This document shows, one piece after another, positions 52,841-61,460 of a stretch of 64,000 nucleotides of DNA. Below the pieces are notes generated by a model. It searched no databases and had not been told where the DNA came from. It saw nothing but the letters and a program-made list of their open reading frames with translations. The stretch comes from an uncultured Eubacteriales bacterium. Lineage in GTDB: Bacteria; Bacillota; Clostridia; Christensenellales; UBA1242. The stretch is taken from the NCBI GenBank assembly GCA_949031345.1, contig CARNVA010000001.1, forward strand, positions 103,136 to 167,135, written 5' to 3'. Within the stretch, counting starts at the first letter, position 1, and the number at the start of each line of letters is the position of its first letter. The translations under genes were made by a program, and so were the position numbers.

Positions 52841-53645
52841 GGTGTTCAATCCTCTTTCTTGCTATTTCGCAGTATTCAGGAACTCTATCAATATAAATGA
52901 ATTTTCGATTGTTTTTAACAGCCATCTTACAAGTCGTGCCACTGCCTCCAAAAGGATCCAAAACTATATCGCCTTCATTCGACCAAGAAATTATATGGTC
53001 TTCAGCCAATTTTTCAGGAAATATTGCAGGATGTTCATAGGCAATTTTATCTTTTGTTGAAAATCCTTTGCCATTTGCATATTTCCAAATGTTTGTTCTC
53101 ACTCCAAAATCATTTACAATTTTCTTACCTTTATTGGTTAAGGATCCATCTTTTTCTCTACGAGTAACTTCACCAAATGTCGACTTCCCGCCATGTTTAT
53201 TTTTCTTATCTCTCAATAGATTAATAGTTTTAGGTTTTCCATCTTTTGATAATACAAACATATATTCAAATGTATTGAAATATCTGTTTGGATGAGGTGG
53301 TCCTGATCCTGTTTTTTCATAAATTATGGTGTCAAATATATTAAAACCAATTTCTTGAAAGTATAAACATTGTTTAAAACTGGTCAACGATTTATTTCCA
53401 TTTTCTGTTTTATCTCCAACAACCCAAACTACAGTGCCGCCAGGTTTCATAACTCTATAAATTTGTCTCGCAATTGGTTTGAAAATTTCATGATTCCATA
53501 TTGCAGAATCGTTATAAGTTCTCAAATCATCATACGGAGGGCTTGTTACAATTAAATCTATGCTATTTTCGGGAAGTTTTTTTAACTCTTTTAAGCAATC
53601 ACCGCATATAATAGTATTTAATTTTTTTCCTAAAGTGTTGATCAT
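52830..53645 (-). CDS. Site-specific DNA methyltransferase (first of two)
   Basis: A 271-residue beta-class methyltransferase: TSPPYDDLRTY (catalytic), GGTVVWVVGD, and DPFGGSGTTCKMA (SAM binding). It has no extra specificity domain. TAGGAG precedes the ATG, one base after the HNH endonuclease stop. Two unlike methyltransferases with one nuclease suggest an asymmetric recognition site, each protecting one strand. Confidence 0.9.
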   Translation of the reverse strand: MINTLGKKLNTIICGDCLKELKKLPENSIDLIVTSPPYDDLRTYNDSAIWNHEIFKPIARQIYRVMKPGGTVVWVVGDKTENGNKSLTSFKQCLYFQEIGFNIFDTIIYEKTGSGPPHPNRYFNTFEYMFVLSKDGKPKTINLLRDKKNKHGGKSTFGEVTRREKDGSLTNKGKKIVNDFGVRTNIWKYANGKGFSTKDKIAYEHPAIFPEKLAEDHIISWSNEGDIVLDPFGGSGTTCKMAVKNNRKFIYIDRVPEYCEIARKRIEHHGN

Positions 53646-53646
53646 A

Positions 53647-55674
53647 TTAACTCCTACTATTAATTATCTCTATTTTTTGAGATTCCGTAATCATTCCCAT
53701 TGCCACTGCGTATTCGAGGGATGCATTAAACAAATATCCATCTTTATACATTTTGAGGATTCTTTCAAACACATCCTTGGTGAAACAAGAATTGATTAGT
53801 ATAGCATTATACATTTCTTTTCGCTCATTGCAAGTGATTTTTGAATGAAGTTTATCATGGCAATTAGAACAAATGCCGATTAAATTTAAGTAATGATCTG
53901 GTCCAAGCGCACCAGCCTCATTGAAAGGTAATATATGATGGTAATTACATATATAATTTCCATTTACTTCCTTCGCTAATTTATTTCCACAAATTTCGCA
54001 AATGTCGTGATTGTGTTGCATTTTAAATGATGCATATTGATCTCTTAATGCTACATTTCTTTTTCTTTCTAGAGTAAAGTCATTCATTATATTTAAATAT
54101 TTTTTAGACTCTGTTATCAACATGTTCTCTGTAACTTTATTTCTTACCACTACAACAGGAGTCTCAATTTCCAATAGTGCAGTGTTTTTAAACATGTTTT
54201 CAATATCCTGAGCAGTTTTTACCTTTAATACTTGCTCACAAAGGTAGGGATAAATCTTTTTAATGTTTTGTTTTTGTAAACCATTCATTTCAGAGACTGT
54301 TTTTAACATCATCCTTATTATATTAGTATCTGATGATACAAAATAGTTTAACCAATCTTCAACTGCCGCAAGATATATAGGATTTTTGTAATTGTATCGG
54401 CCTCTGTTTATATGTGTAGCATATTTTTTGTTATGAACATTATCTATATTTTCATAGATTGCATTATAAACATCATCCAGATATTTTACAATATCAAAAT
54501 AATTTTTATACAGAGCACTTGCTTTGTCCAAATTAGATATTTTACATACGTGAGTTCCTAGTTTCCCAATAGATAATAAGTTGGAATTATAATCAGCATC
54601 AACAGAAAAAATACCCTGTACATATTTTTTATATTCTTTACTAAAATCTTCTGGCCTTAATACAAAATCGTCAGATCCTGAATTAGATCCGGGTGTATAA
54701 TATTCTTTATCTTTATTGTTTACCATTATTGGCAATACGTCAACATTCTCTACTGTTAACTTTACGCAATTTTCAAGATTATGCAAATTAGAAAGCCTAG
54801 ATACAATAAACATATAATTTTTAGTTGATAATTCTTTATTATTTATGAGATATCTTAACAACACTAAATATGGGTGCGAACATATATGGCCCTTATTGAT
54901 TATAGTTTTATCAGCATTCTCTTTTATTTGCCTATTTCTTGGCCTGTTATAATCTTCGCTATATATTACTAATGGATTTCTGGATACCTGTCTAAGCTTT
55001 TGGATTTCCAACAAAAGTATCATTTCATTATAATTGGCAAATACAATATGCTTTCCTATATCGGTTGGCGCGTATTCTTCTTTATTGTTAATTTTGGTAT
55101 AGTTAACTAATCCAAGGACATAAAGAATTTGTCTCTGGTTTCTCAAAAATGCATGGACATCTGGCACTAACTTCTTAAACTTTTCTTTATCTTCGAACAA
55201 GTCTTTTGCAAGTTTAATTCCTTTAATATAATTTCTTTCAGCAATGGTTGTTGTAAAAATTAATTCTTTCTCAGGATTTTGCTCATCAATATTTAAAAGA
55301 TAAGAAAAATAATACTTTCTTGCATTGTCCATATCAGCTGAATCGTTAGCTATAGCGTCGGTATTAAAAAGATATTCGTTTAGGGTAATTATTTCATCAA
55401 TTTTTCTTAAATCTCTCTCAAAGAAAAAACTAAAAGCCTTATCACGCGCTTCCTCAGGCACACTATTGCAATAATTTTCGAATATCGCTGAAATTTGTCT
55501 TAGACCATCTCTGTCTAACTTCTTTTGAATAAAAACATAATAATAGAAAGTTACAAATTTTTTAAGATACCAATATGTTCCTTTATCCTCGTTACGACTC
55601 AACTCCATTGATTTCGATGACCAGTGATTCCCAGGTGCATAATTATCTAAGAAGTCTTTTATGTTCTGTTCCAT
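53647..55674 (-). CDS. HNH restriction endonuclease
   Basis: A 675-residue protein whose C-terminal part holds an HNH nuclease of the zinc-finger kind: CEICGNKLA, YHHILPFNEAGA, NLIGICSNCHDKLHS with four metal-binding cysteines. The N-terminal 500 residues are helical and contain no motif I know; they probably carry DNA recognition. Directly between a controller gene and two methyltransferases, so it is the R of the system. It overlaps the controller stop by one base (TAATG), with GGAGG 8 nt upstream. Confidence 0.85.
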   Translation of the reverse strand: MEQNIKDFLDNYAPGNHWSSKSMELSRNEDKGTYWYLKKFVTFYYYVFIQKKLDRDGLRQISAIFENYCNSVPEEARDKAFSFFFERDLRKIDEIITLNEYLFNTDAIANDSADMDNARKYYFSYLLNIDEQNPEKELIFTTTIAERNYIKGIKLAKDLFEDKEKFKKLVPDVHAFLRNQRQILYVLGLVNYTKINNKEEYAPTDIGKHIVFANYNEMILLLEIQKLRQVSRNPLVIYSEDYNRPRNRQIKENADKTIINKGHICSHPYLVLLRYLINNKELSTKNYMFIVSRLSNLHNLENCVKLTVENVDVLPIMVNNKDKEYYTPGSNSGSDDFVLRPEDFSKEYKKYVQGIFSVDADYNSNLLSIGKLGTHVCKISNLDKASALYKNYFDIVKYLDDVYNAIYENIDNVHNKKYATHINRGRYNYKNPIYLAAVEDWLNYFVSSDTNIIRMMLKTVSEMNGLQKQNIKKIYPYLCEQVLKVKTAQDIENMFKNTALLEIETPVVVVRNKVTENMLITESKKYLNIMNDFTLERKRNVALRDQYASFKMQHNHDICEICGNKLAKEVNGNYICNYHHILPFNEAGALGPDHYLNLIGICSNCHDKLHSKITCNERKEMYNAILINSCFTKDVFERILKMYKDGYLFNASLEYAVAMGMITESQKIEIINSRS

Positions 55675-55862
55675 TACTTAACCTCCAAATTATTATTTTT
55701 TATGTATTCGTCTATTTTTCTCATAGCCGCATAATTAGGTTTAGATTTATTACCTTCCCATCTATTAATTGTCGCGAATGAAACGCCCAATTCCTTCGCT
55801 AGCATTTCTTGGCTCATTCTCAACATTTGCCTCAATTTTTTAATTGTTTCACAATAATCCAT
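55674..55862 (-). CDS. XRE-family controller (C) protein of the restriction operon
   Basis: A 62-residue helix-turn-helix protein (LRQMLRMSQEMLAKELGVSFATINRWEGN). Small XRE proteins at the head of restriction operons act as C proteins that delay nuclease expression. The 17-bp palindrome just upstream is a candidate operator. Confidence 0.88.
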   Translation of the reverse strand: MDYCETIKKLRQMLRMSQEMLAKELGVSFATINRWEGNKSKPNYAAMRKIDEYIKNNNLEVK

Positions 55863-55874
55863 GATCGCACCTCT

Positions 55875-55891
55875 TTATAACATTGTTATAA
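55875..55891. promoter_or_regulatory. Candidate C-protein operator
   Basis: TTATAAC-ATT-GTTATAA, a perfect 7-bp inverted repeat, ends 12 bp upstream of the controller ATG, where it would overlap the promoter of the C-R-M-M operon. Confidence 0.6.
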
Positions 55892-56069
55892 CAAATATAT
55901 TGTAGCATAAAAAATTTTGAATTCATATCAATTTAAGAAAAAATATCAAATTTTATAAAAATTATATAGCCACCGCTTAGGAGGAAATCGGTATATCCAT
56001 AAAAAGTTTTGGAAATGACTTGGCTTTTTCATAAAAACGATTTATAGTGTCAGACAACTTGGAGGTGCT

Positions 56070-56312
56070 ATGAAAAATAAAGCCATTGTTCAGATAATCA
56101 AAGACAAATTCTACGAACAAAAAATAAATGCTGAATATCAATTGCAGCTATTAAAAGTTGTTGAATTTGAAGATAAATTTGCAAAGGACTTCAGCAAAGA
56201 AAAATGGAAGGAGTATTTTGACTTATCCTTAGAAATTGGCCAATTGCACGATATCGAAATCGACCAACTACTTGATTTTGCAATAGAGCTCTTAAAAGAA
56301 ATAAACTTTTAG
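56070..56312 (+). CDS. Small helical protein of unknown function
   Basis: An 80-residue acidic protein (IIKDKFYEQKINAEYQLQLL) with a good ribosome site (TTGGAGG). It is followed 9 nt later by the 56322 gene, so the two form a small operon. Divergent from the restriction operon. No family recognised. Confidence 0.65.
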   Translation: MKNKAIVQIIKDKFYEQKINAEYQLQLLKVVEFEDKFAKDFSKEKWKEYFDLSLEIGQLHDIEIDQLLDFAIELLKEINF

Positions 56313-56321
56313 GAGACAAAA

Positions 56322-56678
56322 ATGAAAGCGCCATTTATTTCTAAATTCCCAAATGTAAGACTTATCCGTAATTATCTAGAAAAGCATAAAGTCAAAGAAA
56401 GAGAATATATCATTGAACGAAGTATCCTTCTGGGCAGAGAGGACTTCATATACTTGCGCGAACACCTGCTTGAAGACAATAAAAATATCGCTCAATATAA
56501 GAGCGATATGTATGTTGATGAAAATGGCGTATGGCACGTAATAATGTTTTGCAGTATAACGTGCGATATCATGTTGCTGGTTAATAGCAGAGGTTTCAAT
56601 TATGCACGATACGTAGCGCTTATGAACAACGGTGGCGAGCAAATAGAAAAACGTTTTGCAATTAATCATAGATATTAA
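56322..56678 (+). CDS. Protein of unknown function
   Basis: A 118-residue protein (MKAPFISKFPNVRLIRNYLE), mixed alpha/beta, ending NNGGEQIEKRFAINHRY. AGGAG precedes the ATG. Similar small pairs occur near attachment sites of mobile elements in Clostridia, but I cannot assign a role. Confidence 0.7.
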   Translation: MKAPFISKFPNVRLIRNYLEKHKVKEREYIIERSILLGREDFIYLREHLLEDNKNIAQYKSDMYVDENGVWHVIMFCSITCDIMLLVNSRGFNYARYVALMNNGGEQIEKRFAINHRY

Positions 56679-56784
56679 AAATCTTTACTTCATTGAGCAA
56701 ATTTCATACAAAAAGTAAAGATTTTATATATTTTTATGTTTTCAAAGTAAAGATTTACTAAAACTATGACATTATAATGGTTTC

Positions 56785-57159
56785 TTAATTATCTTCGCAA
56801 AAGATAAAATCCAAAATGTCGTTAATAATTTTTGAATCAGGATTTTGTTTCATATCATAAATTCTTAAACCGTAGTACCCTTTGTTTTTGCCTTTTAGCA
56901 CAGGTGTAATTTTAATATTAAAATTTTCTTGAAGCAATCGATAATTCTTTAAATGTTCAAAACTTGCGGTTTTGCGAAAAATAATACTCCACATTTTAGA
57001 CATCTTATCTTGGCCAATCCAATGATTAGAGCTGTCAATCCTTACAACCGACAAGTAGTCATTTGAATAATCCAAAACATTATCATCCATGATCCATCCG
57101 CGATGTGTGGTCCCTAAATTATACTCTTTGATTTTACATACTAATTCATCTATACTCAT
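56785..57159 (-). CDS. Protein of unknown function near the right end of the element
   Basis: A 124-residue protein (MSIDELVCKIKEYNLGTTHRG) with an internal WSIIFRKTASFEHLKNYRL stretch. No membrane segment or known motif. It is the last gene before attR. Confidence 0.7.
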   Translation of the reverse strand: MSIDELVCKIKEYNLGTTHRGWIMDDNVLDYSNDYLSVVRIDSSNHWIGQDKMSKMWSIIFRKTASFEHLKNYRLLQENFNIKITPVLKGKNKGYYGLRIYDMKQNPDSKIINDILDFIFCEDN

Positions 57160-57218
57160 AATGCCTCTCTAATAATTATATCACATAATTATAAATTTGT
57201 CTAACCTATGATAGCTCA

Positions 57219-57270
57219 AAAGTCACCATGCGCAATTCTCGGCACAAAAAGTCACCATAACGTCACCACG
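57219..57270. repeat. Direct repeats near attR, possible integrase arm sites
   Basis: AAAGTCACCAT at 57219-57229 and 57248-57258, and GTCACCAC at 57262. Related AAAGTGCTACAT and AAAGTGCACCAA occur just inside the left end (near 46051 and 46125). Tyrosine integrases often bind such short repeats beside the core. Confidence 0.4.
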
Positions 57271-57402
57271 AAATTGATGTCGTTTATGTTAAAGATAAGA
57301 AAGTTAGTGTAAACTGCGTATGAAATTGGTAGATTTGCAATAGAATTTGCCCAATAATGCGCGAAATTTATAACAAGAAGGACAAAACAACCGTTGATTT
57401 TT

Positions 57403-57447
57403 CCTCCTAAGGGTTAGTCACAGGTTCGAGTCCTGTTGGGAACACCA
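57403..57447 (+). pseudogene. 3' half of the host tRNA-Arg(CCT) (attR)
   Basis: Begins with CCTCCTAAG, then anticodon-stem strand GGGTT, variable AGTC, T-arm ACAGG-TTCGAGT-CCTGT, acceptor strand TGGGAAC, A and encoded CCA. All strands pair with the 5' half at 45992-46030. The half as it stands has no promoter or 5' part and cannot make a tRNA. Confidence 0.9.
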
Positions 57448-57448
57448 A

Positions 57449-57485
57449 AATAAAAACGGTCATGGTTATCCATGTCCGTTTTTTT
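57449..57485 (+). terminator. Terminator of the original tRNA-Arg gene
   Basis: AAAAACGG...CCGTTTTTTT enclosing CATGG-TTAT-CCATG, directly after the CCA; it supports that the 3' half was once expressed. Confidence 0.8.
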
Positions 57486-57578
57486 AAGTGTGAAAGGATA
57501 ATGAACCAAAACGAGCGTTTTCTTTAGATACGCAAGAACAACGCGAAGAATTTGAGCGTTTTCTTATATCAATATCGC

Positions 57579-58457
57579 TTAAAATTTAATAATTTTGTCA
57601 AGTTTGTCACTAAGGAAACATGCATCAATAAGCTTCATGATTTCGATGGATTGTTGTTTTGTGACTAAAGGGGTTGAAGTCCCGTTTATGCATTCGCAAA
57701 TATTTTTATAAAAGGCCATTTCATCGCCACAAACGTTGTCAGGAAGGGGAGAATGTTTTATTGAACGGTCAGACAATTTTGTCATTGTTTTTGAGAATCC
57801 GTTTCCCAAGATATTGCTACTATTATCAAAATCTGTATTCAACCTTGTTGCAATGTATCCAGCAAGGTCCCAATTTTTAATAATAGTTGTTGAATTCTCA
57901 TCATACGCAATCCAACGAGGTGTATCGATGAATGTGTTTGTATCAATATTTATATTAAATATTTTGCCAGTGGAAGAAGTTAATATTATTTTTACTCCAT
58001 CGTCAACATCAAATGCTTGTGTATGAGAGAATTTGCAATATAGAGATTTTATGTTTTCGTTGGTTTCTTCTATTATGCAATTTATTTGGTCGAGAAGATG
58101 CACTCCCCAGTCATAAAGCATCCCGCCACCGAACTTTCTTTCTCGTCGCCAGCCATCAGGTATACCTCGGCCTCCTACGACAAAGGAATCTAATTGTCTA
58201 ATATTAAATTCAGTATTTAAGAGAATACTTTTAATTGTTAAAAAATCATTATCAAATCTGCGATTCTGGTGTATAAATAGAAACTTGTTATATTTTTCTG
58301 AAGCCATATACATTTTTTTTAATTCTTTAAGATTTAAGGCGACTGGTTTTTCGCAAAAAACATGCTTACCTTTTTTCATTGCCTCAATAGAATATTCCAT
58401 ATGCAGATGGTTTGGCAAAGCAATTAAAACAATTTCTAATTTAGGATCAGCCAGCAT
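57579..58457 (-). pseudogene. Gfo/Idh/MocA oxidoreductase lacking its N-terminus
   Basis: 292 codons from the first ATG: VLIALPNHLHMEYSIEAMKKGKHVFCEKPVA and GGGMLYDWGVHLLDQI are classic family motifs. The nucleotide-binding GxGxxG start is missing; reading upstream the frame continues for about 18 residues (VRIKYSSYEEM) to a TAA, so the first 45 or so residues are lost. Probably inactive. Confidence 0.75.
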
Positions 58458-58613
58458 TTCTTCATAACTTGAATATTTTATGCGTACATTGTGAGAAATT
58501 GGGAGAATTAGGTTTTAAATATCTAAATAATTTGCTTTCAAACTTAAAGTCATGTAAGAATATACGTTTTTCGCTGTCCTGGTTAAAAAATAAAATAGAC
58601 GATGGAGAGAAAA

Positions 58614-59213
58614 ATGAAACTTAAAAAAAATATAATTATTTTTGGTACAAGCAGAAGCGGAAAAACAACATTGGCAATAAAGTTATCAAAAAAGATAGGT
58701 TATAGCGTGATTATGACAGACCCACTTGTTACAGCATTTGAACAGTCATTTCCGCAATTAAACATAAATCATTCTAATCATGATGGTCAATCAGTCAAAA
58801 ATATTCAGGACTTTCTAATGAGCTATCTCAAGTCAAGTAGTGGAAGCTCAAAGTTGAGAAGGGGGCTAAACTATATATATGAAGGCGCGTATTTTGATTT
58901 AGATGCTTTGCAATCAGAAAAAATACTTGAAAGGTATATTATAATTTATCTTTGTTGTCCGCTTGAAAGTAGTGATGATTATTATAAAATGCTCAAAACT
59001 TTTGATAAAGATACTGACTGGACATATCATGTGTCCGATGAAGAATTAAAAAAATACTGTGATATTTTAAAAGAAAGTAATGATTATTTCTTGAATGAAT
59101 TCAAAAGTAGGGGACTAAAATTTTATGATACTTCGGTAAACCGTGATAAAATTTTAGAAGACATTGTTAAAGACTTGGAAGTACGCATCGAAAATGATAC
59201 TTTTTATAAATAG
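58614..59213 (+). CDS. P-loop nucleotide kinase-like protein
   Basis: A 199-residue protein with Walker A IIIFGTSRSGKTTLAIKL and a helical lid. It resembles small-molecule kinases of the AAA_18/shikimate type; substrate unknown. The ATG at 58614 was chosen because GGAGAG lies 4-5 nt upstream; the earlier ATG at 58602 overlaps that site. Confidence 0.75.
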   Translation: MKLKKNIIIFGTSRSGKTTLAIKLSKKIGYSVIMTDPLVTAFEQSFPQLNINHSNHDGQSVKNIQDFLMSYLKSSSGSSKLRRGLNYIYEGAYFDLDALQSEKILERYIIIYLCCPLESSDDYYKMLKTFDKDTDWTYHVSDEELKKYCDILKESNDYFLNEFKSRGLKFYDTSVNRDKILEDIVKDLEVRIENDTFYK

Positions 59214-59299
59214 TCAAAAAGTTTGAATTATTTGCACTACTTTGATATAATTTAATTGCGGTTATTTAAAGATTATAATAACATTAACAGGAGAAAATT

Positions 59300-59731
59300 A
59301 TGAAAAAAATTGTGATCGGAGAGAAAATTCCAGATAGAAAGTATGATTTTAGAGAAACTTGCTTTGGTATTTGCGAGAGAAATGGCAAGATGCTACTTGT
59401 TATTAAAAAAGGACAGCATTCTTTTATTGGTGGCGGAATTGAAGATGGTGAAACAAAAGAGGAATGTCTAAAAAGAGAATTTATTGAGGAATCAGGTTAT
59501 AAAATTACCAGTATAAAAGAACTTATTACTGTTGACTGTTTTTGGCTTGCTGCAGGACAATGGCCACTTGAGTCGTTAGTAAACTTTTTTGTAGTAGAAG
59601 TAGCTGAAGAACATGGTGAGCCTTTAGAAGAAGGACATACTGTTGTCGAAGTAGAACTAGATAAGGTTAAAGATTTATTGCCTTTGCCATATCACCAAAA
59701 GGGTTTGGAAGTTTATTTAGAAAGAAGATAA
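59300..59731 (+). CDS. NUDIX hydrolase
   Basis: A 143-residue protein with a complete NUDIX box, GGGIEDGETKEECLKREF then IEESGY. It hydrolyses a nucleoside-diphosphate-linked substrate not identifiable here. Four bases before the next radical SAM gene, so co-transcribed. Confidence 0.85.
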   Translation: MKKIVIGEKIPDRKYDFRETCFGICERNGKMLLVIKKGQHSFIGGGIEDGETKEECLKREFIEESGYKITSIKELITVDCFWLAAGQWPLESLVNFFVVEVAEEHGEPLEEGHTVVEVELDKVKDLLPLPYHQKGLEVYLERR

Positions 59732-59734
59732 TAT

Positions 59735-60571
59735 ATGCAAAAGGTGTTGCCTAAATCTTTAAAAGAACTTGCTTGCAAAGTTCCACAAAAGAGGCTGAAA
59801 CAAATTGAAATTCATTTAGCAAATAGTTGCAATTTAAGATGTAAAGGTTGCGATCATTTTTCTTGCATTTGTGAAAATGAAAGTTTCAATGAGAAACAGT
59901 TTTATAAAGACATACAAAGGCTGTATTCTATTTTTGATGGGGATATTGAAAAAATTCTCTTGCTTGGTGGAGAACCATTGCTAAATAAGAATGTGGACAA
60001 AATAATTGAAGCAACAGCGAAACTGTTTGTTAATTCTGAAATTGATGTTGTAACCAACGGCACGCTTATTTTAAGACAAAAGGATAGTTTTTTTGAAAGT
60101 TGCAGAAAGGATAATGTGAAAATTGTTATTACTAAATATCCTATTGACTTTGATTATTTAGAGGTGGAGAAATTTTTAATAGAAAAAGGTTGTAATTTCG
60201 AATACTTTGGAAACACAGGTTATAAAAAGAAAACATCCTATAAAATACCTCTTGATATTAGTGGTAAACAGGACGTTGAATTTAATTTTAAAAATTGCTT
60301 CTATGCAAATCATTGTGTTCAATTATTTGAGGGGAAAATCTTTACTTGCACACCACCAGCATATATTCAATTTTTTAATAAGAAATTTAATAGAAATCTA
60401 ATTATTTCAAAAAATGATTACATAAACATATATGATGATATTACAAAGGATGAGATTTTGCATAGATTAGCTCAACCAATAGGATTTTGTAAATATTGTA
60501 ATGTTAAAGAAAGAGTATTTGATTTGGAATGGAGCGTGTCTAATGGAAAAGAAAATGAATGGACAAATTAA
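59735..60571 (+). CDS. Radical SAM protein
   Basis: A 278-residue radical SAM enzyme: EIHLANSCNLRCKGCDHFS (CxxxCxxC), LLGGEPLLNK, VVTNGTL. Further cysteines near the C-terminus (NCFYANHC, CTPPA, FCKYCNVKE) may bind an auxiliary cluster, as in SPASM-like enzymes. Follows the NUDIX gene. Substrate unknown. Confidence 0.85.
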   Translation: MQKVLPKSLKELACKVPQKRLKQIEIHLANSCNLRCKGCDHFSCICENESFNEKQFYKDIQRLYSIFDGDIEKILLLGGEPLLNKNVDKIIEATAKLFVNSEIDVVTNGTLILRQKDSFFESCRKDNVKIVITKYPIDFDYLEVEKFLIEKGCNFEYFGNTGYKKKTSYKIPLDISGKQDVEFNFKNCFYANHCVQLFEGKIFTCTPPAYIQFFNKKFNRNLIISKNDYINIYDDITKDEILHRLAQPIGFCKYCNVKERVFDLEWSVSNGKENEWTN

Positions 60572-60875
60572 TCAATCTTGTCCTATTGTGGATTTACATG
60601 CGTCTTGGTTGGCGCTGAACCCTATCCATGGTTGTATTAATTCATGTAAGTACTGTTTTTTAAACAAGTACAATATTAGAGGAATTAAACCGAATATACT
60701 TGTTGAGCCGAAAGCAGCGTATGAGTTATTGAAGGCGAGCGAGTATTATTGTGAAAATTTTCCGCTTTGTCTATTTACTTCTACAGATGTCTTTGCGACT
60801 AAAATGAATATTGATTATTGTTTAGAGCTTCTAGAACTTTTTAGTGTTAACAAACTTAAAAATACTATAGTTTAA
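60543..60875 (+). pseudogene. Truncated second radical SAM gene
   Basis: Starts at an ATG inside the end of the previous gene (out of frame). Contains WLALNPIHGCINSCKYCFLNKYN, a CxxxCxxC motif, but stops after about 110 residues at NTIV, well short of a radical SAM core. The reading frame beyond shows unrelated sequence. Confidence 0.7.
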
Positions 60876-61138
60876 GATGTTACAAATTTACCTATTGTTC
60901 TGTTGCAATAGGACTCAAAGTTGTCGGAAAGGATCAGTTGGAACTATTGCCAGAAGAGTTTAGGTCGTCAAAGGAAATTATGGAATGCGAAGCTGTTTGG
61001 ACAGGCAACGCCTATCAAAAGCTATTTAACTATCAAGGAGATTATCCTATTTATAAGACTACTTCATGTGCCATTTCTTATGCGCTAGGCATTAGTGATT
61101 ATTGTGGTTTAAAACTCACAAATCTGCGAAATATATAA
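60876..61138 (+). pseudogene. 3' fragment of an unidentified gene
   Basis: An open frame without start codon (AIGLKVVGKDQLELLPEEF, CEAVWTGNAYQKLFNYQGD, TSCAISYALGISDYCGLKL) joins directly onto the broken radical SAM gene. It looks like the last 80 residues of a real enzyme, but I do not recognise the family. Confidence 0.55.
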
Positions 61139-61190
61139 CAATTGCACAAGTTCTCAGCGCGCTAGATGCAAAAAAAATTTGCCGTAATAA
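61138..61190 (+). pseudogene. Short remnant resembling an HsdS specificity subunit
   Basis: IAQVLSALDAKK, read from ATTGCACAAGTTCTC, matches the conserved IAxxLSxLDxKI motif in type I restriction HsdS subunits; stops follow within 20 codons. The rest of 61191-61450 is A/T-rich with no gene. Confidence 0.4.
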
Positions 61191-61460
61191 ATGAGTTGCA
61201 GTTATTGCAATGCTATAAAATATATTTTTAAAGTTGTCTTTTTTAAGAGGGCTTTTTTTATTTGCAAAATGTTTAAGTTTAGCAAAAATTAGCATAGATT
61301 GGAGAAAGTTAGACGGCATTAGAATTTTGGCATTTTATAATTGAAAGTAGGAGGTAGTAACTTTGAATATTTTAAGTCGATAACATTAAAAAATAGCAAA
61401 ATTATTGAAATTATGCTGAATAATAAATAATAAATAGAAATTTAAGTTAAGGAGTATTAT

